This document shows, piece after piece, positions 14,240 through 21,058 of a stretch of 21,058 bases of DNA. The number at the start of each line of letters is the position of its first letter. Position 1 is the first letter of the stretch. The position numbers and the translations under genes were made by a program. This DNA comes from a virus. The stretch lies in the IMG/VR virus record IMGVR_UViG_3300030061_000531, positions 1-21,058 of that record. One strand, written 5' to 3'. Under the pieces are notes generated by a model. The model was not told where the DNA came from and ran no database searches. It saw nothing but the letters and a program-made list of their open reading frames with translations.

Positions 14240-15402
14240 TGGCTATTACAGAAACAAGGCAACTACCACCAAAATTTTTAGAAGACCTAGGAACAGATTT
14301 AGGAACTCAAATAATAGCACAATCTGGTAGACCAACAGTTGCACCTGGAACAGGTGGTATATCTCAATTAGCTGGTGAGTCGGCTGCAGAGTTTGCAAAA
14401 AGACAACAAGCTGCACAGGAATTTGATGTTAGAAAACAAAGTATAGCAGGACTTGCACCAACAGTTGCAGGTCAAGATGCATTACAACAACAAGCACAAG
14501 CTTTAGCAACAGGAGCAGCAGGAGCATCTGGTCTTGCATCGTTTCAACCATTTTTAACATCAGCACAACAACAAGCACAAACTGCTGCTGGATTAGGGAC
14601 ACAGGCTTTTGGACAATTAGGAACTGCAGGACAAGAACTTACTGGAGCAGGAACAGCATTAGGAACTGCAGGAACAACATTAGGTGGTGTGCCACTAGGA
14701 GCACAAGCTTTTCAACAGGACGTATCTCAATTTATGTCCCCTTATCAATCACAAGTTATTGATGCATCGTTAGCAGAATTTGATCGTAACAAACAAATAC
14801 AAGAACAAAGTATACGAGATCAACAAACCTCTTTGGGTGCGCTTGGCAGTGGTCGAGCGGGAGTGCAACTCGCAGAGTTTGGCACAGGGGCTGCGAGAGA
14901 ACGAGCGTTATTACAAGCCGGTCTCTTGCAACAAGGTTTTCAACAAGCGCAAGGTGCAAGACAACAAGATGTTACAAATAGATTTAATTTAGGTCAAGCA
15001 CAAGCAAGTATTGCTGGACAACAAGCTGGTCTTGCTGGACAAAGAGCAGGGATTGCACAAGCAACACAAGGTTTAGGACAATTTCAATCTGGACTTGCAG
15101 GTCAACAAGTAGGTTTTGGTCAAGCACAAGAAGGAATTTTAGGAACTAATATAGGACGTTTAGGTTCATTGGGCGCAATAAACCAAGCGCAAGCACAGGC
15201 ACAGGCAGATGCAACAAGAGAAGCAAATAGACAAGCTGCGCTATTACCACAAGAAAATTTAGATAGGTTTGCAGGTCAAGTAACAGGACTAATGGGTGGT
15301 TATCCAGGTACAACCACACAAACATTTAGTCCTAACCCAACACCATTACAATCAGCTCTTGGTATTGGATCAACACTTGCAGGATTATATTTAAGGTCAT
15401 AA
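14239..15402 (+). CDS. Putative DNA-ejection protein, Gln/Gly/Ala-rich with heptad repeats
   Basis: The 387-residue product is dominated by Gln, Ala and Gly. Around residues 164-222, SQFMSPYQSQVIDASLAEFD and RDQQTSLGALGSGRAGVQLA form a block I recall from marine podovirus proteins labelled DNA-transfer or internal proteins. Two heptad arrays are visible. One has Leu at 127, 134, 141 and 148. The other has seven consecutive units from 258 to 306, each with a hydrophobic residue first and Gly last (for example LAGQRAG, IAQATQG, LGQFQSG). Such Gly-bearing heptads suit close helix packing or a membrane conduit. It lies between two other large internal-type proteins. The function is inferred from composition and order. 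Confidence 0.6.
   Translation: MAITETRQLPPKFLEDLGTDLGTQIIAQSGRPTVAPGTGGISQLAGESAAEFAKRQQAAQEFDVRKQSIAGLAPTVAGQDALQQQAQALATGAAGASGLASFQPFLTSAQQQAQTAAGLGTQAFGQLGTAGQELTGAGTALGTAGTTLGGVPLGAQAFQQDVSQFMSPYQSQVIDASLAEFDRNKQIQEQSIRDQQTSLGALGSGRAGVQLAEFGTGAARERALLQAGLLQQGFQQAQGARQQDVTNRFNLGQAQASIAGQQAGLAGQRAGIAQATQGLGQFQSGLAGQQVGFGQAQEGILGTNIGRLGSLGAINQAQAQAQADATREANRQAALLPQENLDRFAGQVTGLMGGYPGTTTQTFSPNPTPLQSALGIGSTLAGLYLRS
14617..15156 (+). repeat. Two degenerate heptad arrays coded in the ejection-protein gene
   Basis: At protein level, residues 127-154 (14617-14700) repeat L-G-x-A-G-x-x every seven residues, and residues 258-306 (15010-15156) repeat hydrophobic-x5-Gly seven times without interruption. 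DNA identity among units is low, so the pattern is maintained at protein level rather than being a recent duplication. Confidence 0.75.
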
Positions 15403-15404
15403 TA

Positions 15405-16604
15405 ATGAATAGAGTTTTAAATAGACCAATGTTTAGAATGGGTGGCTCTACGGGCACTGGTATTACATCAGGATTAGATAAACCAAAAAGAGGTTTAGTA
15501 AATGAACCAGGCAAGTATTCTCAAACTGAGGCGGATATGGCTACAACTCCTATATCTAAAGAAGAAATAATAAGACAAGCTAAAGGTGATGCATCAAAAT
15601 TTTCTTATGTTGGAAGAGATCAAATGTCTGGTAAAGATATAGCATCAAGATTTTTAATTCCTTTTGGATTAAATTTAGCAACAGCCACACCTACAGGAAG
15701 TGGTTTTAGTGGACTTTTGTCAACAGCAGCCGGTGCAGCAAAAGATCCAGCAGATGCAGTAATTAGAGGTATGGATAAAAGAAGAGATGCAAGAACAGAA
15801 AGAGAATCAGAGTTATTTGGTTCATTATTAAGTTCAGGATTACAAGAAAGAAGAGAGGATAAAAAGTTAGCTATTGAAAAATTAAAAGAAAATAGAGAGC
15901 TATTAACTTTGTATGATAATGAATTAGAAAAAAATGTTATTGTTAAAGCTAGTGATGTATATAATGATTTAACAAGATATGGTCCATCTAAAAAAGATGA
16001 AACAGGAAGAACTTTTGAAAAACTAGAAGTAGCAAATTTAATAGATCAAAAGATGTCTGAAATATTTGAATTAGAAGCTAAAAAAAATAAAACAACTGAA
16101 GATACTCAAGCGATAGAACAAGCTAAAGGTGTTTTAAATTACTTACAAGGAAATAAAAATACAAGTGTTCTTGCTAATGCTATATTAAAAGATTCAGAAT
16201 ATTTAGCAACTCTTAGAAATAAAATTAAAAAGAAATTAAAAACAACTGAAAAATTTGCAGAATCTAATCCAACAACAGATTTACTACTTCAACAGACAAT
16301 AGATGATGCATTAGAATTTTACATAGAAAACGGTTCTTTTCCACCAGAGTTAGCATTAGCTGAAGGAGGAAGAGTAGAATATCAAATGGGTGGTGATGTA
16401 GATCCAATGGTACAAAACAATCCTAAAATAGATTATGATACGTTAAGAGCTAGATTGCCACAAGAAATATCAGATGACATTGTAACACTTATAGCATCTA
16501 GTCCTGAAGCTTTAGAAGATTTTGCAACTATTCAAACACAACAAGATGTTGTTAATTTTAATAACAAATATAACGTAGAGTTAACATTACCAGCGGAGGC
16601 GTAA
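15405..16604 (+). CDS. Putative internal virion protein, RPMFRMGGS family
   Basis: The 399-residue product begins MNRVLNRPMFRMGGSTGTGI and TSGLDKPKRG, an N-terminus I recognise from pelagiphage-like genomes in the same position, without a known function. A hydrophobic Gly/Ala segment lies at about 81-112 (SRFLIPFGLNLATATPTG, then SGLLSTAAGAA). It is followed by a long charged helical region rich in Lys and Glu (about 120-280) that could form a coiled coil. Near the C-terminus LALAEGGRVEYQMGGDVDP (316-334) carries the same AEGGRV element as the 750-residue protein. The ATG lies two bases after the previous stop. An ejection-apparatus role is inferred from neighbours. Confidence 0.6.
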   Translation: MNRVLNRPMFRMGGSTGTGITSGLDKPKRGLVNEPGKYSQTEADMATTPISKEEIIRQAKGDASKFSYVGRDQMSGKDIASRFLIPFGLNLATATPTGSGFSGLLSTAAGAAKDPADAVIRGMDKRRDARTERESELFGSLLSSGLQERREDKKLAIEKLKENRELLTLYDNELEKNVIVKASDVYNDLTRYGPSKKDETGRTFEKLEVANLIDQKMSEIFELEAKKNKTTEDTQAIEQAKGVLNYLQGNKNTSVLANAILKDSEYLATLRNKIKKKLKTTEKFAESNPTTDLLLQQTIDDALEFYIENGSFPPELALAEGGRVEYQMGGDVDPMVQNNPKIDYDTLRARLPQEISDDIVTLIASSPEALEDFATIQTQQDVVNFNNKYNVELTLPAEA

Positions 16605-16605
16605 A

Positions 16606-19600
16606 ATGGCCGATTCTGCATTAGAACGATATCTTAAAGATCAACAACTTCAAAATCCAGAACCTGGAAAAAATAAAAATATAGAAGAAATAAAAGAATC
16701 ATTTTTAGATACATTAACAGGTTTAACAGAACCAAAAAAACCTGTAAAATTTTTTAGATCTTTCTTACCTAGAAAAACAAAAGAAGGTAAAATTAAAGAT
16801 ACTAGTTTATTAAGGTTTGGTTTGTTTGTAAATCCACAACTTAGAACATTAATGTCTAGGAGTGCCGGTGAAGATATAATTAAAAAATTAGAAAGTGAAG
16901 ATGACAAAGATTACATTTCAGGTTTAGATGAAATTAGAAAAGGAATAGAAATAGGTGGTTTTGATCTTGCAAAAGGAACAGGTAGTTTATTATTTGCTGG
17001 AATAGATTATTTTAGGGATACAGAGTTTCAAACTGCTTTTGAAGAATTTATGGAGGATAAAGAACCTGATAGACCTGAAACATGGAGAGGTGAGTTGGTT
17101 GGTCTACTGACTCAGTTTGGTGTACCAGGTGGTATTATTCAAAAAGTTGTGAACAGAATACCTAAAGTTGCAAAAATAAAAAATGCAATAAGTCAAATGA
17201 AAGGCACTAAAAAAAAAGTAAGCACCATTGCTTCTAGAGTTGTAGAAGGAGCAACTGTAATTGGTGCAACAGATTTTATCGCATCCGAACCTGAGAGACC
17301 GACAATTTTTTTTGAACCTGAGTCAACAGAAGGATTAACAGGTAAAAAGAAAGCAGCTGCTATTTTTAGAAACAAAGTTAAATATGGAAAAGAAGGAGCG
17401 ATCGTTGGTGGTGGTTTTCCTATCGTAGGTAAATTTATTCAACTTGGTTATAAATATGGAATTAGACCTACGATAAAAACGACAGCCAGCCTTGGTGCAA
17501 AAACGGTAGACACTGCTGTGTTTAAACCTATATTATATTTAGGCAGCACAAAAGTCGGAGGAGCTGTAGTTAGCGGCACAGCAAAAACTGTTAATAATGC
17601 AAGTAAGTTTGTATTAACAAAAGGCGCAAAAATAGTTGCATCTGGTTTAGATAAAGATCTTTTATTTAAAGGTAAATTTATTCAACAATTACCACCTTTT
17701 GAAAAATGGAGATTAGGTAGTGTAACATCTAGAAATCCAGAAGTTAGAGGATTAAAAAGATTAGATAATATTTTATCTTATTTGAGATCATTTGGTAAAA
17801 CACCAAAAGATATAGAAGGCGTTAATGAAGCAGTTGCTTTATTTGTAAAAAGTAGAGCTAGAAAAATAAATAAAACCATGTTGAGTTTAGATAAAAAAGC
17901 TTATGACTTAGCCAAAGGTTTTCAAAAACAATATAATGATTTAGATCAATCTCCTGCTTTACAAAAATATTATTTAGATTTAGTAGAAGATTTTTTAAGA
18001 GGTCAAAGAAAATTAAAAGACTTGCCTACAGAATTACAACCATTAGCAAGTGATTTAAGATTAGAAATAAGAAAAGTAATGACTGAATTTAAAAATTTAT
18101 TACCTAAAGGTAGAAAAAGAGATGAAATAGTAAAACAATTAGAAAAACTAGAAGTAAGTAATATAGGTAGTTATTTAGTTAGATCTTTTTCTACTTTTAC
18201 AAATCCTAATTATGTGCCTGATGAAAAAATTTTAAATAAAGCTGTTGAGTGGATTTCTCAAAATGTAATTAAAGGTGAGTTAAGAAAAGAAGCTATAAGA
18301 GATTTTCCAAAATTATCAACAGCAGATGCAATAAAAGAATCTGCATCAAATTTAGCAGAAACTATTTTAAGAACAGGTAGAGCTGATGGAGTTAATCCTT
18401 TAATACAATTAAAACAAATAGGTGAATTAATTAATTTTAAAGACTACAAAATTTTAAAAACAGGAGAAGAATTACCTGTGGCTATAAAAAATTTATTAGG
18501 GACAGAAAAAAATTTAAAAAGTTCTGTGTCATTAACAATATCTGAAATGATATCTGCATCGGCAAATAAAAGAGCTTTAAATGTTATAGCTGAGTCAGGT
18601 ATTAAAAATAATTGGTTATTTAGAACTGCAAGTTCTGCAAGAAATGCAGGTATATTAAATCCAGAAAAAATAAATACAGTTCCAAGATTAGGTAATGTTT
18701 TAAAATCAGAAGTTACAGAATTATATGCTGCACCTGAATTTGTTCAAATGTTTAGAGGAACTGGCGGCCTTCTTGATAATCTTTTAGCCATACCTGCATA
18801 CAGACTAATAATGCAAGGTAAGGTAGGTGTTCAGATTGGTAAAACATTATACTCTCCACAAACACAAGTAAGAAATGTTACATCCGCTGGTCTTTTTGCT
18901 TTTATGAATGGACATATAGGCGGTAAAGCAAGTGTATCTAATGCTATGAAAATGGTATTTGATGACATATTTGGTGCAGGTAAACAAGGTGTTGATGAAG
19001 TTAAATTTAACAACTACGTAGAAAGATTGGTAAGATTAGGAGTGTGGGATGAAAATGTTGTTGCATCAGAATTAAAAGCAATAGTTAATCAAATAAAAAA
19101 TAATCAAGTAAACACCACAGATAAACTATTTGATAAGTTAATAAAAATGACACCTACAGACAAGGTAGCAAGATTATACGCTGGTGGAGATAATTTATGG
19201 AAAGGTTTTGGTTTTGAGTTTTACAGATCTGATTTAAGATTAGCTCTTAAAAATATGGATGATATTAAAGAGTGGTTTAAATTTATGGGTCAACCATTTG
19301 ATGATGTAAGCATAGCTACAGGTGTTAAAAAAACTTTTGATGATGGTTTAGATGAAGCAGCTGCTTATCTTTTAAGAAACACTTACCCCACTTACAGTAA
19401 AGTTCCACCGTCAATACAAAATTTAAGAAAACTTCCTATTGGATCTTTTATATCTTTTCCTGCAGAAATTTTAAGAACAGCAACAAACGCTATATCAATT
19501 GGTTTAAAAGAAGCGGCTCACATAAACCCTGCTATAAGACAAATGGGATTAAGAAGATTAACAGGAGCATCATTAACAAATTTTGCAATAGGCGCAGGTC

Positions 19601-20952
19601 TTGTATCTACAGCTCAATATTTAACTAATTCAACAGACGCACAATGGGATGCTTATAAAAGATCAGGAGCTCCCGTGTGGGATTCAAGGTCAAAACTTTT
19701 AGCTATTAAAGGTTGGAAAAATGGTGAATCTGCAGCAATAAATTTTTCTTATTTTTCACCTTATGATAGTTTACATGAACCCTTTGCAGCAGCGATTGCT
19801 AAAGCAAGAAATCAAGATTTAAATCCACAAGAAACTGAAAAATATGTATTAGATTTAATGTTTGCAGACGATGGTCCTGTGTTTACTTTTTTAGAACCGT
19901 TTATTACAGAGCCAATAGGTTTTGATAGATTTATAGATGTAACAACTAGAAATGGTAGAAAAGATCAAGGGGGTACGGTGTATTCAGCATCAGATGATTT
20001 AGGTGCAAAGTTTGCTAAATCATTTGCATATGTGTTAGATGGTGTTCAACCTGGTGTTACAAAAAGTTTTGATAAAATATCTGGAGCGTTATCGTTAGAT
20101 TTAACAAAAGGTGGTGCACCATTAAAATTATTAGATGAACTACTTGCTCTGTTTGCCGGTACCAGAGTTATAAGAATTGATGTAAAGAAAACTTTAAAAT
20201 ATCAAGCAGCAACCATGAATAGATTGTTAAGGGCTGTCGATGAAAATGAACAATTTTATAATGTAGATAACTATGCAAAAAATACTCCTGATGATATGAT
20301 AAGAACTTTTGAAAATATGCAAGAAGAAGCGTTTAGAATACAAAAAGATATGTATATTAGGATGAAAGATTTTGAACTTTTAGATTTAGATGAAGAGGAC
20401 ATAAGACAAATATTAAAAAATGCAGGTGTATCTAGAAAAGTAAGAACCAATTTAACAAACGGTGTTTTTACTCCTGTTAATTATTCTAAATCTAGATTTG
20501 ATACAAAAGTAAAAACAATAGAAACACAATTAGAAAAGTTAGATACAGAAAAAAGACAATTTTCTTTAAATGAAGATTTTGTATATCCTCGAGACGATTT
20601 AAATGAAGTAATAGAAGATTACAAAGGAAAAGAATTTTTTACGGAAGAATATGATCCTGAAACATATGATTATAAATTAGATAAAAATGGTAGAATAGTA
20701 TTCGATAGTGAAGGCAGTCCTGTTAAAAAAGAAAGAACTCTTATAGATATGATTCCTCCTGCTATAAGAGAGGGTTTTCAAAAAGTTATATCTCCTTTTG
20801 AAGGTAATATAACAACAGGTTCTTTGCCACCAACACCACAACCAATAGTGCAAACAACAAAAGCAAATGTAGATCCAAATACAAACTTGACACGAACACA
20901 ACAAGCGTTACTATCACCAGAAGAACAAGTTATTGCTAGTAGGAGAACGTAA
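16606..20952 (+). CDS. Giant internal virion protein (putative ejectosome component)
   Basis: The 1448-residue product is the largest in the window and comparable in size to T7 gp16, though I see no lytic transglycosylase motif. The N-terminus is charged (MADSALERYLKDQQLQNPEP). Hydrophobic stretches appear at about 118-136, 165-183 and 265-280. A Lys-rich helical region follows to about residue 600. A more ordered C-terminal half contains ARLYAGGDNLWKGFGFEFYR (about 854-873), a hydrophobic segment ASLTNFAIGAGLVSTAQYL (988-1006) and a Trp/Tyr-rich block after it. The end is Pro/Thr-rich, then NLTRTQQALLSPEEQVIASR. GGAGG Shine-Dalgarno precedes ATG 16606. A role in crossing the envelope with the DNA is likely by size and place. 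Confidence 0.65.
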   Translation: MADSALERYLKDQQLQNPEPGKNKNIEEIKESFLDTLTGLTEPKKPVKFFRSFLPRKTKEGKIKDTSLLRFGLFVNPQLRTLMSRSAGEDIIKKLESEDDKDYISGLDEIRKGIEIGGFDLAKGTGSLLFAGIDYFRDTEFQTAFEEFMEDKEPDRPETWRGELVGLLTQFGVPGGIIQKVVNRIPKVAKIKNAISQMKGTKKKVSTIASRVVEGATVIGATDFIASEPERPTIFFEPESTEGLTGKKKAAAIFRNKVKYGKEGAIVGGGFPIVGKFIQLGYKYGIRPTIKTTASLGAKTVDTAVFKPILYLGSTKVGGAVVSGTAKTVNNASKFVLTKGAKIVASGLDKDLLFKGKFIQQLPPFEKWRLGSVTSRNPEVRGLKRLDNILSYLRSFGKTPKDIEGVNEAVALFVKSRARKINKTMLSLDKKAYDLAKGFQKQYNDLDQSPALQKYYLDLVEDFLRGQRKLKDLPTELQPLASDLRLEIRKVMTEFKNLLPKGRKRDEIVKQLEKLEVSNIGSYLVRSFSTFTNPNYVPDEKILNKAVEWISQNVIKGELRKEAIRDFPKLSTADAIKESASNLAETILRTGRADGVNPLIQLKQIGELINFKDYKILKTGEELPVAIKNLLGTEKNLKSSVSLTISEMISASANKRALNVIAESGIKNNWLFRTASSARNAGILNPEKINTVPRLGNVLKSEVTELYAAPEFVQMFRGTGGLLDNLLAIPAYRLIMQGKVGVQIGKTLYSPQTQVRNVTSAGLFAFMNGHIGGKASVSNAMKMVFDDIFGAGKQGVDEVKFNNYVERLVRLGVWDENVVASELKAIVNQIKNNQVNTTDKLFDKLIKMTPTDKVARLYAGGDNLWKGFGFEFYRSDLRLALKNMDDIKEWFKFMGQPFDDVSIATGVKKTFDDGLDEAAAYLLRNTYPTYSKVPPSIQNLRKLPIGSFISFPAEILRTATNAISIGLKEAAHINPAIRQMGLRRLTGASLTNFAIGAGLVSTAQYLTNSTDAQWDAYKRSGAPVWDSRSKLLAIKGWKNGESAAINFSYFSPYDSLHEPFAAAIAKARNQDLNPQETEKYVLDLMFADDGPVFTFLEPFITEPIGFDRFIDVTTRNGRKDQGGTVYSASDDLGAKFAKSFAYVLDGVQPGVTKSFDKISGALSLDLTKGGAPLKLLDELLALFAGTRVIRIDVKKTLKYQAATMNRLLRAVDENEQFYNVDNYAKNTPDDMIRTFENMQEEAFRIQKDMYIRMKDFELLDLDEEDIRQILKNAGVSRKVRTNLTNGVFTPVNYSKSRFDTKVKTIETQLEKLDTEKRQFSLNEDFVYPRDDLNEVIEDYKGKEFFTEEYDPETYDYKLDKNGRIVFDSEGSPVKKERTLIDMIPPAIREGFQKVISPFEGNITTGSLPPTPQPIVQTTKANVDPNTNLTRTQQALLSPEEQVIASRRT

Positions 20953-21058
20953 TGAAAAAATCAGCGTTACAAAAAATAGAAGATCACGAAAAGCTTTGCA
21001 GGATAATGCAAAAGCAAACCTTTGAACAAATAAAAGAAATCAAAGAACGTGTATCAAG
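20952..21058 (+). CDS. Partial small protein, N-terminal 35 residues
   Basis: The ATG at 20952 overlaps the previous stop as TAATG and has a GGAG Shine-Dalgarno (20942-20945). The frame is open to the window end. The visible part, MKKSALQKIEDHEKLCRIMQ then KQTFEQIKEIKERVS, is a charged amphipathic helix. I recall similar starts in small phage proteins with a short coiled coil followed by one transmembrane helix (XhlA-like, lysis-associated), but the membrane part would lie beyond the window, so this is only a suggestion. Confidence 0.6.
   Translation, partial: MKKSALQKIEDHEKLCRIMQKQTFEQIKEIKERVS

Noticed and set aside
14483-14580. CAACAACAAGCACAA repeated as a possible functional DNA repeat
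   Set aside because: It is explained by Gln-Gln-Ala-Gln coding bias in a low-complexity protein.
14780-14992. Second + strand frame inside the Gln-rich ejection gene
   Set aside because: It is fully nested in a larger gene with strong protein-level periodicity, and has no Shine-Dalgarno or neighbour coupling.

Overview
This window looks like the structural (late) half of a tailed-phage genome, most likely a short-tailed marine bacteriophage of an AT-rich host (pelagiphage or similar alphaproteobacterial podovirus), known mainly from environmental sequence. Reasons: every supported gene is on the + strand, genes abut or overlap by 1-4 bases (many TAATG and ATGA junctions), base composition is strongly AT-rich, and the products resemble podovirus adaptor, nozzle, fibre and ejection proteins. 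I see no integrase, transposase, tRNA, rRNA or CRISPR array. No stretch over 300 bases lacks a gene.

Layout. (1) 1-2329: end of an unknown structural-type protein, then two head-to-tail adaptor-like proteins (194-877 and 1622-2329) separated by a probable virion protein and a 53-residue protein. (2) 2340-6652: virion surface and fibre block. It holds a small beta-rich protein, a repeat-rich Trp-Gly fibre protein, a tail-fibre protein ending in GKAIAMALIFG, a small beta-rich protein, a glycine-rich adhesin and a conserved 163-residue protein. (3) 6700-9011: four consecutive genes that all look like 2-oxoglutarate/Fe(II) oxygenases, more AT-rich than their neighbours and flanked by the two longest non-coding gaps. 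(4) 9098-11977: a 734-residue nozzle/stabilisation-like protein and three small proteins. (5) 11987-20952: four large proteins read as internal virion (DNA-ejection) proteins, the last of 1448 residues. (6) 20952-end: start of a small protein cut by the window edge.

How the parts fit. Adaptors and nozzle would form the portal-proximal short tail. The fibre block would recognise the host. The large internal proteins would be expelled to carry DNA across the envelope. The oxygenases are the accessory cargo. They could hydroxylate or halogenate a virion protein, a nucleic acid or a host metabolite, but the sequence does not say which.

Points most worth a second look: the four-gene oxygenase island, whose last member lacks the usual 2-oxoglutarate-binding Arg; a perfect 9-bp hairpin that buries the stop codon of one gene and the Shine-Dalgarno and start codon of the next (2773-2793); and a seven-fold glycine-bearing heptad array in a putative ejection protein (15010-15156). 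Function calls rest on motif recall and gene order. No database search was possible.
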